A stretch of 5,213 nucleotides of DNA from Pseudomonadota bacterium (lineage in GTDB: Bacteria; Pseudomonadota; Gammaproteobacteria; Xanthomonadales; Xanthomonadaceae), in assembly GCA_023391775.1 (NCBI GenBank), contig JAEWAG010000167.1:1-5213 (forward strand), read 5' to 3'. Below, piece after piece: positions 1 to 5,213 of this stretch (the stretch's first letter is position 1; every line of letters starts with the position of its first letter). A program made the translations under genes and the position numbers. The notes beneath the pieces are model-generated. The model saw nothing but the letters and a program-made list of their open reading frames with translations. It ran no database searches and had not been told where the DNA came from.

Positions 1-84
1 CCCACAACTCGCTTCGCTCAGACACGTGGGCCTCTCCGCCCCCATCGTCGCTGCGATGCTCGGTTCGCTTCAATGGGAGGGGAA
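1..84. repeat. Gene-free foldable stretch with imperfect short repeats
   Basis: No convincing gene is visible here. Bases 8-18 (CTCGCTTCGCT) and 59-69 (CTCGGTTCGCT) form an imperfect direct repeat with one mismatch. Bases 36-45 can pair with 73-82 (8 of 10 positions). Inside that, CATCG at 43-47 can pair with CGATG at 54-58. CCCAC at 1-5 is inverted at 26-30. Such nested pairing suggests a piece of a dispersed intergenic palindromic element, but only one copy is in the window, so this remains a guess. Confidence 0.3.
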
Positions 85-168
85 GCGACGGCAACAGCAA
101 CGGCAACGGCAAAAGCAACTGCAACGACAAAAGCAACTGCAACTGCAACTGCAACTGCAACTGCGACC
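85..168. repeat. Tandem hexanucleotide repeat (GCAACN)
   Basis: Fourteen consecutive 6-base units read in register. They start with the degenerate unit GCGACG and include GCAACA, GCAACG, GCAAAA and ACAAAA variants. Five perfect GCAACT copies in a row follow at 133-162, then a degenerate GCGACC. Because the unit is a multiple of three, every frame stays open: one strand reads Gln-Leu or Ala-Thr repeats and the other Val-Ala repeats. This explains the small open frames here without needing a gene. The perfect run at one end beside degenerate units looks like recent slippage expansion, so copy number may vary between strains. Confidence 0.9.
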
Positions 169-230
169 AAGAGCAACCGCTGTCGCAATCGCGGTGCGGG
201 GGGCATCGGCGGATGTGCGGGCTCGACCGG

Positions 231-261
231 AAAAAGAGACGGGCCGCAGATGCGGCCCGTC
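231..261 (-). terminator. Intrinsic terminator of the NO reductase gene
   Basis: An 11-base inverted repeat (arms 238-248 and 251-261; in practice a 10-bp stem with a 4-base loop) is strongly GC-rich. On the minus strand it is followed at once by CTCTTTTT, ending at 231. It begins 19 bases past the reductase stop codon, where a terminator for that gene should be. On the plus strand the stem is followed by GGGTTTT, so it may also stop transcripts arriving from the left, though less well. Confidence 0.9.
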
Positions 262-279
262 GGGTTTTGCGTGGTGGAC

Positions 280-2586
280 TCAGCGGCGCGGCGTGATGGC
301 CGCGGCCGCGACCGCCGTGGCCGATGACACCGGCGCCTGCCGCTTCGGTGCCACCCACAGGCGGAACACGAACCAGGCCAGGGCCAGCGCGCCGACGCTG
401 AACAGCGTGTCGGCCGGCACCCGCATCCACACCAGCAGGTCCACGATCGGCTGCTGCATGAACTCGGCCGAGCGTGCGTACCAGTAGCCGTTCTCGATCG
501 CCGCCACCAGCTGCAGGATGCCCAGCGGCAGCAGGGTGAAGGCGGACATGCCGGCCAGGCCCAGGTTGAGCGACCAGAACGCGGTCTTGAGCAGCCGCTC
601 GCTCCACACCACGTCGGGCTTCATGCCGCGCAGGCAGAACAGCATCAGGCCGATGCCGAGCATGCCGTAGACGCCGAACATCGCGGTGTGGCCGTGGTTG
701 GCGGTCAGGTTCAGGCCCTGCATGTAGTACAGCGGCAGCGGCGGGTTGATCAGGAAGCCGAACAGGCCGGCGCCCACCAGGTTCCAGAACGACACCGCCA
801 GGAAGAACATGATTGGCCACCTGTACCTGCTCATCCACGGCGTGGCGCGGCCCAGTTTCCAGTTGTGGTAGGCCTCGAAGGCGATGTAGGCCAGCGGCAC
901 CACTTCCAGTGCCGAGAAGCTCGCGCCCAGGGCGATCACCGCGGTCGGCGTGCCGGTGAAGTACAGGTGGTGCAGGGTGCCCAGCACGCCGCCGGCCATG
1001 AAGACGATGGTGGCGAACAGCACCGCCATCGTCGCCGACTTCACCTGCAACAGGCCCAGGCGGGTGAACAGGAAGGCGATCACCGCGACCGCGAACACCT
1101 CGAAGAACCCTTCGACCCACAGGTGCACGACCCACCACCGCCAGTACTCGACCATCGACAGGTGGGTGTGCTCGCCCCACATCAGTCCGGCCGAGTAGAA
1201 GATGCCGATCGCCACCACCGACAGGAACAGCAGGCTCACGATCGAGCGGGACTCGGCGCCGCGGCGCATCGCCGGCCACAGTGCGCGGCCGCCCAGGGTC
1301 AGCCACAGCAGCAGGCCGCCGAACAGGAACCACTGCCAGAACCGGCCCAGGTCCACGTACTCCCAGCCCTGGTGGCCGAACCAGAAGTTCCTGTCCAGGC
1401 CCAGCTTCTGCATCACCGCCAGCCACTGCCCTGCGAAGGAACCGACCACGATCACGATCAGGCAGGTCCACAGCACGTTGACGCCCAGGCGCTGGAATTT
1501 CGGCTCATGCCCTGAGATCGCCGGGCCGATGTACAGGCCCATGCCCAGCCACGCGGTGGCGATCCACAGCACCGCCAGCTGGGTGTGCCAGGTGCGGGTG
1601 AGCGAGTACGGAAGGATCTCGGCCAGGGCGAAACCGTAGGCCTCCTGGCCTTCGACCTGGTAGTGCGCGGTGGTCGCGCCCAGCAGGATCTGCACCAGGA
1701 ACAGGGCAATCACCACCCAGAAATACTTGGCGGTGGCGCGCATCGAGGGGGTGACCTTGATCAGCGCCAGCGGGTCGGACCTGGGCAGCACCGGCACCAT
1801 TTCCTCGCCGTGGCTGGCCGCGTAGTGCCAGCCCAGCAGGCCGATGCCCGCGATCAGGAACAGTACGCTGAACACCGTCCACATGAACAGGCTGGACGGC
1901 GGCGTGTTGCCGACCAGCTCGTCATGCGGCCAGCTGGCGGTGTAGGTGATGCCACCGGCATCGGAACCGGGACGCACGGTCACCGAGGACCACGCCGCCC
2001 ACCAGTAGAAGGCGGTGAGCTGGCGGCGGTGTTCGGCGTCGGGCACGGTGTCGTTGCGCATGGCATAGGCCTCGCGCAGCTCCGCGGTCTCCGGCGCGTT
2101 GCCGAACAGGCTCTGGTAGTGCATCGCGACCCGGGCCATGGCCTGGGCGCGGTCGGCATCGATGGTGATCGTGCCGGTGGCCTCGTCCCAGGTATTGGGC
2201 CGCAACAGCGCCTGTACGCGCTGCGCGTAGGCGGCCCGGGTCGGCGCATCGAGCTGCTGGTAGCCGTCCACGCCATGCTCGCGCGCGGCCCAGATGTCCA
2301 GGATCGCCTCGGCCTCGCGGTGCAGCCAGTCCGCGCCCCAGTCGGGAGCGACGTAACCGCCGTGGCCCCAGATCGAGCCCAGCTGCTGGCCGCCGATCGA
2401 CTGCCAGACCTGGCGGCCGGTCTCGATGTCCTGGCGGGTGTAGACCACCGTGCCGTCGGTGGTGACCACCTGTTCGGGCATGGGGGGCGCCTGGCGGTGG
2501 ATCTCGCTGCCGACCCATAGCAGGACGGCGAACGACGCGATGAGCAGCACCGCCAGGGCTGCCCAAAGCTTGCGGGTTGAATTCAT
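280..2586 (-). CDS. norB: Quinol-dependent nitric oxide reductase (qNor)
   Basis: Inner-membrane enzyme of 768 residues that reduces 2 NO to N2O using quinol electrons (norB, also called norZ). TM1 (about 9-26) is followed by a periplasmic domain (about 30-225) equivalent to a fused NorC. It has no CXXCH and no cysteine at all, so no heme c, which marks the quinol type. About 13 further membrane segments form the heme-copper-oxidase-like core. Expected ligands are present: His334 and His633 for heme b, His631 for heme b3, and His488, His539 and His540 for the non-heme iron. The NO-reductase glutamates Glu492 (HLWVEGFFE) and Glu561 are also there. Length fits the family (about 750-790). The ATG at 2586 is preferred: it has GAGAG 7 bases upstream and leads straight into TM1. 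Upstream in-frame starts at 2646 (TTG) and 2619 lie in the FNR box and the likely -10. The tail is Ala-rich. No norC, norD or norQ is nearby, as usual for qNor. The role could be NO detoxification or a denitrification step; context does not decide. Confidence 0.95.
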   Translation of the reverse strand: MNSTRKLWAALAVLLIASFAVLLWVGSEIHRQAPPMPEQVVTTDGTVVYTRQDIETGRQVWQSIGGQQLGSIWGHGGYVAPDWGADWLHREAEAILDIWAAREHGVDGYQQLDAPTRAAYAQRVQALLRPNTWDEATGTITIDADRAQAMARVAMHYQSLFGNAPETAELREAYAMRNDTVPDAEHRRQLTAFYWWAAWSSVTVRPGSDAGGITYTASWPHDELVGNTPPSSLFMWTVFSVLFLIAGIGLLGWHYAASHGEEMVPVLPRSDPLALIKVTPSMRATAKYFWVVIALFLVQILLGATTAHYQVEGQEAYGFALAEILPYSLTRTWHTQLAVLWIATAWLGMGLYIGPAISGHEPKFQRLGVNVLWTCLIVIVVGSFAGQWLAVMQKLGLDRNFWFGHQGWEYVDLGRFWQWFLFGGLLLWLTLGGRALWPAMRRGAESRSIVSLLFLSVVAIGIFYSAGLMWGEHTHLSMVEYWRWWVVHLWVEGFFEVFAVAVIAFLFTRLGLLQVKSATMAVLFATIVFMAGGVLGTLHHLYFTGTPTAVIALGASFSALEVVPLAYIAFEAYHNWKLGRATPWMSRYRWPIMFFLAVSFWNLVGAGLFGFLINPPLPLYYMQGLNLTANHGHTAMFGVYGMLGIGLMLFCLRGMKPDVVWSERLLKTAFWSLNLGLAGMSAFTLLPLGILQLVAAIENGYWYARSAEFMQQPIVDLLVWMRVPADTLFSVGALALAWFVFRLWVAPKRQAPVSSATAVAAAAITPRR

Positions 2587-2593
2587 CGGATGG

Positions 2594-2598
2594 CTCTC
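2594..2598 (-). promoter_or_regulatory. Ribosome binding site of the NO reductase gene
   Basis: GAGAG on the minus strand ends 7 bases before the ATG at 2586. This is normal spacing and supports that start over the upstream TTG and ATG. Confidence 0.55.
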
Positions 2599-2617
2599 GG
2601 CTGCGGGGAACGCCCGC

Positions 2618-2623
2618 ATATTC
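2618..2623 (-). promoter_or_regulatory. Candidate -10 element of the NO reductase promoter
   Basis: GAATAT is the most AT-rich hexamer in the gap. It sits exactly at -12 to -7 if the FNR box is centred at -41.5, which puts the transcript start near 2611 and gives a leader of about 25 bases. It matches TATAAT at only three of six positions, so the support comes mainly from its placement. Confidence 0.45.
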
Positions 2624-2645
2624 GGCGCCCGCCTTCCGGCCCTCA

Positions 2646-2659
2646 ATGACGCAGGTCAA
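2646..2659 (-). promoter_or_regulatory. FNR/Anr box upstream of the NO reductase gene
   Basis: The minus strand reads TTGACCTGCGTCAT. Against the general Crp/Fnr pattern TTGAY-N4-RTCAA it differs only at the last base. It sits between fnr and the reductase gene, centred about 66 bases before the reductase ATG. That suits class II activation with a start near 2611. The neighbouring regulator has the residues that read TTGA half-sites, so it is the natural ligand. A DNR- or NNR-type NO sensor would bind a very similar site and cannot be excluded by sequence. Confidence 0.8.
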
Positions 2660-2661
2660 GC

Positions 2662-2680
2662 CGCCGCCGTTCCGGCGGCG
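2662..2680 (-). terminator. GC hairpin after fnr, possible weak terminator
   Basis: A perfect 8-bp inverted repeat (CGCCGCCG at 2662-2669 and CGGCGGCG at 2673-2680, 3-base loop) begins 8 bases past the fnr stop. No T-run follows on the minus strand (it continues GCTTGACC), so it may be leaky or mainly protect the mRNA end. It lies only two bases from the FNR box of the next gene. It separates hemN-fnr from the reductase gene but probably lets some transcription through. Confidence 0.45.
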
Positions 2681-2688
2681 CGCGTCGG

Positions 2689-3447
2689 CTACTGGCGCAG
2701 GACGGCCAGCGCCAGCGCCTCCAGGCGCGGCAGGTCCACGATCTCCACGTCGCGCTGCTTGATGTGCAGCAGGCCGTCCTTCTCGAACCGGCGCAACACA
2801 CGGCTCACCGTCTCGGGGGCCTGGCGCAGGTAGTTGGCGATGTCGGTGCGCGACATGGTCAGCTGGAAGCGCCGCGGCGAGAACCCGCGCGCGGCCAGCC
2901 GCCGCGACAGGCCGATCAGGAACGCGGCCATGCGTTCGTCGGCGCTGTTGTCGCGGGCGAACAGCGAGGCCACGCCGATGTCATGGCTCATCAGGCGGAA
3001 CAGGTGCTGCTGCAGGGTGGGCAGGCGCTGGGCCAGCAGCGCGATCTTGGGGAACGAGAACCGGCACAGCATCACCGTGTCCAGCGCCACCGCGTTGCAG
3101 GGGTAGCGGTCGTCGTGGATCGCATTGAGCCCGATCACCTCGCCGGGCAGGTGGAAGCCCAGCACCCGCTCATGCCCGTCGCGGTCGATCTGGTAGGTCT
3201 TGACCGTGCCGGCGCGTACCGCGGCGATGGCGGCGAAGGTGTCGCCCTCGCGGAACACGTGCTCCCCGGCCTGCAGCGGGCCGACGTGCTCGACCAGCAC
3301 GTGCAGGTCCATCAGCGCGCGCTTGTCCATGCCCTCGGACAGGCAGGCCTGGGAGAACGCGCAGGTCGAGCAGAAGGACAGCGCGTCGCCGTCGTCGGCC
3401 ATCACGGCCGGGTCGGTACGCGGGAAGACGATCCCGGATGACATCAT
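2689..3447 (-). CDS. fnr: Crp/Fnr-family oxygen-sensing regulator (FNR/Anr type)
   Basis: DNA-binding regulator of 252 residues (251 if the second of two adjacent ATGs, at 3444, is used). The N-terminus has C26-x2-C29-x5-C35, and Cys128 (VMLCRF) matches the fourth ligand of E. coli FNR, so a 4Fe-4S cluster that oxygen destroys is expected. A cyclic-nucleotide-like beta-roll (about 45-135) and a dimer helix (about 140-165) lead to a winged helix-turn-helix (about 195-235). Its recognition helix PETVSRVLRRF has E212, S215 and R216, the FNR residues that read TTGA half-sites. RGFSPRRFQLTMSRTDIANYL closely resembles E. coli FNR. An extra cysteine, Cys117, lies near the cluster region. The frame is open further upstream into the hemN region, but that extension lacks family similarity, and a G-rich ribosome site precedes 3447. 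It starts 19 bases after the hemN stop, so co-transcription is likely. Nearby FNR boxes suggest it controls its own operon and both neighbours. Confidence 0.93.
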   Translation of the reverse strand: MMSSGIVFPRTDPAVMADDGDALSFCSTCAFSQACLSEGMDKRALMDLHVLVEHVGPLQAGEHVFREGDTFAAIAAVRAGTVKTYQIDRDGHERVLGFHLPGEVIGLNAIHDDRYPCNAVALDTVMLCRFSFPKIALLAQRLPTLQQHLFRLMSHDIGVASLFARDNSADERMAAFLIGLSRRLAARGFSPRRFQLTMSRTDIANYLRQAPETVSRVLRRFEKDGLLHIKQRDVEIVDLPRLEALALAVLRQ

Positions 3448-3453
3448 GCGCGG

Positions 3454-3459
3454 CCCCCC
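3454..3459 (-). promoter_or_regulatory. G-rich ribosome binding site of fnr
   Basis: A run of six G on the minus strand (part of GTGGGGGG) lies 6 bases before the ATG at 3447 and 9 before the ATG at 3444. It is not a classic GGAGG but can pair in part with the anti-Shine-Dalgarno sequence. It supports one of the two tandem ATGs as start without deciding between them. Confidence 0.45.
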
Positions 3460-3466
3460 ACGGCCC

Positions 3467-4867
3467 TCAGACGGTGCGGGAATACCGTGGCGCGGCGGCG
3501 TCGCCGGCAGGCGTGAGGTAACGGTCGAAGCACATGGCGATGATACGCAGCAGCAGGCGTCCGCGCGAGGTCGCGCGCAGCCCGGAGCCGTCCACCTCGA
3601 CCAGGCCGTCGGCCTGCAGCGGTGCCAGCCGTTCCAGCGCATCGGCGAAATAGGTGGCGAAATCGATCACGTGGCGGCGGCCAACGGCCTGGAAATCCAG
3701 GGCGCCGTGGCACATCAGCTGCTGGATCACGTCGGCGCGGATCACGTCGTCCCCGTCCATGCGCATGCCGCGCCACACCGGCAGGCGGCCGTCGTCGATC
3801 GCCTGCTCCCAGCTGCCGATGTCGCGCGGGTTCTGGCTGAAGCTGGCACCGATGTGGCTGATCGCGCTCACGCCCAGGCCCACCAGGTCGCTCTCGGCGT
3901 GGGTGGTGTAGCCCATGAAGTTGCGGTGCAGCCCGCCGTCGCGCTGCGCCCGTGCAAGCTCGTCGCCGGGCAGGGCGAAGTGGTCCATGCCGATGTACTC
4001 GTAGCCGGCCTGGCCCAGCTTGTCGATCGCCAGGCGCAGCAGGTGCAGCTTGGCCTCGGCCGAGGGCAGGTCTTCGGCATGGATGCGCTGCTGCGGCCGG
4101 AACAGGTTGGGCAGGTGCGCGTAGCCGTATATCGCCAGCCGGTCCGGACGCACCTGCAGGGTCGTGTCCAGGGTGCGCTCGAAGCCTTCCAGGGTCTGCC
4201 TGGGCAGGCCGTAGATCAGGTCCACGTTGACCGAGCGGAAGCCATGGGTGCGGCAGGCCTCGATGATCCCCAGGGTCTGCTCCACGCCCTGCACGCGGTT
4301 GACCGCCTGCTGCACCGCCGGGTCGAAATCCTGCACGCCGAGGCTGGCGCGGTTGAAGCCGGCCGCCGCCAGCTGGCCCACTTCCTCCGGGGTGATGAAG
4401 CGCGGGTCCAGCTCGATCGAGCAGTCCATGCGCTCATCCGTGGCGAAGCGGAAGTGCCGGCGCAACACGTCCATGACCTCGGTGATTTGTGCCGGGTCCA
4501 GGAAGTTGGGCGTGCCGCCGCCGAAGTGCACCTGCTCCACGTCGCGGTCGCGGTCGAACAGGCTGGAGCTCATCGCGATCTCGCGGTACAGCCGGGTCAG
4601 GTAGGTCGCGCCGCGCGCCTTGTCGCGGGTGATGATGCGGTTGCAGCCGCAGTAGAAGCACGGGCTGGTGCAGAACGGGATGTGCAGGTACAGCGAGATC
4701 GGCCGCGGGATCGGGTCGCCGTTGCTGGCCGCGGCCACCGCGCGCAGCTCGGTTTCGCCGAAGCCGGGCGCGAACTGCGGCGCGGTCGGGTAGGAGGTGT
4801 AGCGCGGCCCCGGCACGTCGTAGCGCCGCAGCAGTTCGGGGTCGAAGAGGGAGGAGAGGCTGGCCAT
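3467..4867 (-). CDS. hemN: Oxygen-independent coproporphyrinogen III oxidase HemN
   Basis: Cytoplasmic radical-SAM enzyme of 466 residues (E. coli HemN has 457). It decarboxylates two propionates of coproporphyrinogen III to make protoporphyrinogen IX without oxygen, so heme can be made anaerobically. The N-terminal GPRYTSYPTA (20-29) is typical of true HemN rather than HemW. The cluster motif is C66-x3-C70-x2-C73-G-C75, with the extra cysteine characteristic of HemN. Tyr60 in LYLHIPFC fits the known SAM-binding tyrosine. GGGTP is at 116-120, IELDP at 151-155 and NVDLIYGLPRQT at 214-225. The HemN C-terminal domain (about 365-450) ends in GRLLLRIIAMCFDRYL. The ATG at 4867 fits the family start, and the next candidate would cut into the conserved N-terminus. 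No clear Shine-Dalgarno precedes it. It heads a likely hemN-fnr operon under an FNR box and would supply heme for the NO reductase encoded downstream. Confidence 0.96.
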   Translation of the reverse strand: MASLSSLFDPELLRRYDVPGPRYTSYPTAPQFAPGFGETELRAVAAASNGDPIPRPISLYLHIPFCTSPCFYCGCNRIITRDKARGATYLTRLYREIAMSSSLFDRDRDVEQVHFGGGTPNFLDPAQITEVMDVLRRHFRFATDERMDCSIELDPRFITPEEVGQLAAAGFNRASLGVQDFDPAVQQAVNRVQGVEQTLGIIEACRTHGFRSVNVDLIYGLPRQTLEGFERTLDTTLQVRPDRLAIYGYAHLPNLFRPQQRIHAEDLPSAEAKLHLLRLAIDKLGQAGYEYIGMDHFALPGDELARAQRDGGLHRNFMGYTTHAESDLVGLGVSAISHIGASFSQNPRDIGSWEQAIDDGRLPVWRGMRMDGDDVIRADVIQQLMCHGALDFQAVGRRHVIDFATYFADALERLAPLQADGLVEVDGSGLRATSRGRLLLRIIAMCFDRYLTPAGDAAAPRYSRTV

Positions 4868-4873
4868 GGCGAC

Positions 4874-4879
4874 AGGCTA
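4874..4879 (-). promoter_or_regulatory. Possible -10 element of hemN
   Basis: TAGCCT on the minus strand is within one base of the spacing expected from the FNR box and shares T, A and the final T with TATAAT. It would start transcription at or next to the hemN ATG. The match is poor, so this is tentative. Confidence 0.25.
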
Positions 4880-4900
4880 GCAGCGCACGCCCGGCTGTCC

Positions 4901-4914
4901 TTGATGCAGGTCAA
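4901..4914 (-). promoter_or_regulatory. FNR/Anr box upstream of hemN
   Basis: The minus strand reads TTGACCTGCATCAA (plus strand TTGATGCAGGTCAA), a full match to the Anr/FNR pattern TTGAY-N4-RTCAA. Its centre is 40.5 bases from the hemN ATG. It shares 12 of 14 bases with the site before the NO reductase gene, including the CTGC spacer. Anaerobic activation of hemN by Anr/FNR is well known in pseudomonads. Placement right beside hemN makes that gene the main target, and it would also raise fnr through the operon. Confidence 0.85.
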
Positions 4915-5008
4915 TCCCGCGCAGCCTCGTCGCGGGGCTTCAGCAAGGTGAGGGTGGCGGACGGCAAGGGTCGGCAGCCGGCAACGCGCCCGGCGCAACC
5001 GCGCCGGC

Positions 5009-5022
5009 CTGACCGGGATCAA
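5009..5022 (+). promoter_or_regulatory. FNR-like box upstream of the membrane protein gene
   Basis: CTGACCGGGATCAA has one perfect half-site (ATCAA) and one with a single mismatch (CTGAC for TTGAY), with the right 4-base spacer. Its centre is exactly 41.5 bases before the A of the ATG at 5057. The position and the two better sites nearby favour a real, perhaps weaker, FNR site, but one degenerate half-site could arise by chance. Confidence 0.6.
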
Positions 5023-5056
5023 GGCGGGCGGCGCGGCGACAGGCGAGGCTGGCGCC

Positions 5057-5213
5057 ATGGAATACCTGGTCCTGCTGGTCCTGCACCTGCTGGCGGCGGT
5101 GGCCTTCATCGGCACGGTGCTGGTGGAGGTGCTGCTGATGCCCGGGGTGCGCCGGCGCCTGCCCGCGTCGGCCGGCCGCCAGCTGGAGGCGGCCTTCGCG
5201 GCCCAGGTGCGCA
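5057..5213 (+). CDS. Small integral membrane protein, partial (CopD-like?)
   Basis: The first 52 codons run off the window end. The protein starts MEYLVLLVLHLLAAVAFIGT and forms one strong membrane helix (about 3-28) with no leading basic stretch. His10 and Glu24 fall inside it. A basic loop (GVRRRLPASAGR, 30-41) and an amphipathic stretch (QLEAAFAAQVR) follow. The pattern LHLLAA-x3-FIGT-x3-E resembles the first helix of small CopD-like membrane proteins of proteobacteria, which often carry conserved histidines in the membrane. This assignment comes from memory of the family and is uncertain; the substrate is unknown. GAGG at 5045-5048 lies 8 bases before the ATG, and there is no upstream in-frame start. 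The gene diverges from hemN and has its own FNR-like box, which hints at a role in low-oxygen heme or respiratory metabolism. Confidence 0.7.
   Translation, partial: MEYLVLLVLHLLAAVAFIGTVLVEVLLMPGVRRRLPASAGRQLEAAFAAQVR

Noticed and set aside
85..168. Possible CRISPR array
   Set aside because: Units are 6 bases with no unique spacers; this is a simple tandem repeat.
18..206. Small minus-strand frame coding a Val-Ala repeat peptide that looks like a membrane helix
   Set aside because: The hydrophobic run is produced wholly by the hexanucleotide repeat, and all frames stay open across it. There is no ribosome site or conserved context.
1585..2520. Plus-strand open frame (311 codons) opposite the NO reductase gene
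   Set aside because: Antisense shadow of a certain gene; low-complexity product with no family features. The same holds for the 688-1515 frame.
2587..2646. Twenty-residue N-terminal extension of the NO reductase from a TTG at 2646
   Set aside because: It would start inside the FNR box and run through the likely promoter. The ATG at 2586 has a ribosome site and gives the usual N-terminus before TM1.
3448..3642. 65-residue N-terminal extension of the Fnr regulator overlapping hemN
   Set aside because: The extension is the out-of-frame reading of the hemN 3' end and has no FNR similarity. Starting at 3447 or 3444 gives the normal family length and has a G-rich ribosome site.
4916..4936. 6-bp inverted repeat (CCCGCG/CGCGGG) in the divergent promoter region
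   Set aside because: It is short, has a 9-base loop, and such pairs are common by chance in DNA this GC-rich; no T-run or known motif goes with it.
3200..4951. Very long plus-strand open frame (583 codons) opposite hemN and the start of fnr
   Set aside because: It is the mirror of two well-identified genes. Its protein is rich in Ala, Val, Gln, His and Arg with no recognisable domain, as expected from antisense frames in GC-rich DNA.

Overview
The window is very GC-rich DNA, with strongly G/C-biased third codon positions, and carries a compact gene block for life at low oxygen. The best guess for its source is a gammaproteobacterium of the Xanthomonadaceae type (Lysobacter, Luteimonas, Stenotrophomonas, Pseudoxanthomonas or a relative). 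This rests on the base composition, the hemN-fnr linkage known from pseudomonads and relatives, and the GCAAC-type hexanucleotide repeat between genes. It is an inference and no search was run. No mobile element, CRISPR array, tRNA or rRNA is visible.

Layout: bases 1-230 hold no convincing gene. They contain a short repeat-like, foldable stretch (1-84) and then a tandem hexanucleotide repeat (85-168). A strong intrinsic terminator (231-261) ends the first gene, which is on the minus strand: a quinol-dependent nitric oxide reductase (280-2586). Upstream of it, a 102-base gap holds a terminator-like hairpin for the next gene and a near-perfect FNR box. Then come an oxygen-sensing Crp/Fnr regulator (2689-3447, minus) and hemN (3467-4867, minus), only 19 bases apart and probably co-transcribed as hemN-fnr. 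A 189-base divergent promoter region (4868-5056) carries two more FNR-type sites, one facing each way. The window ends inside a plus-strand gene for a small membrane protein (from 5057), perhaps of the CopD-like type.

How it fits together: the regulator keeps all four cysteines expected to hold the oxygen-labile 4Fe-4S cluster and the DNA-reading residues E-x2-S-R of true FNR. Every gene boundary with room for a promoter has an FNR-like site (TTGAC/T-N4-A/GTCAA). The simplest reading is a self-contained module. When oxygen falls, FNR turns on HemN (heme synthesis without oxygen), the NO reductase (a heme- and iron-rich enzyme that reduces NO to N2O with quinol electrons), and an uncharacterised membrane protein. 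The site centres lie 40.5 and 41.5 bases from the start codons of hemN and the membrane protein, so a standard class II FNR promoter would give leaderless mRNAs for both. At the reductase gene the same geometry leaves a normal leader of about 25 bases with a Shine-Dalgarno sequence.
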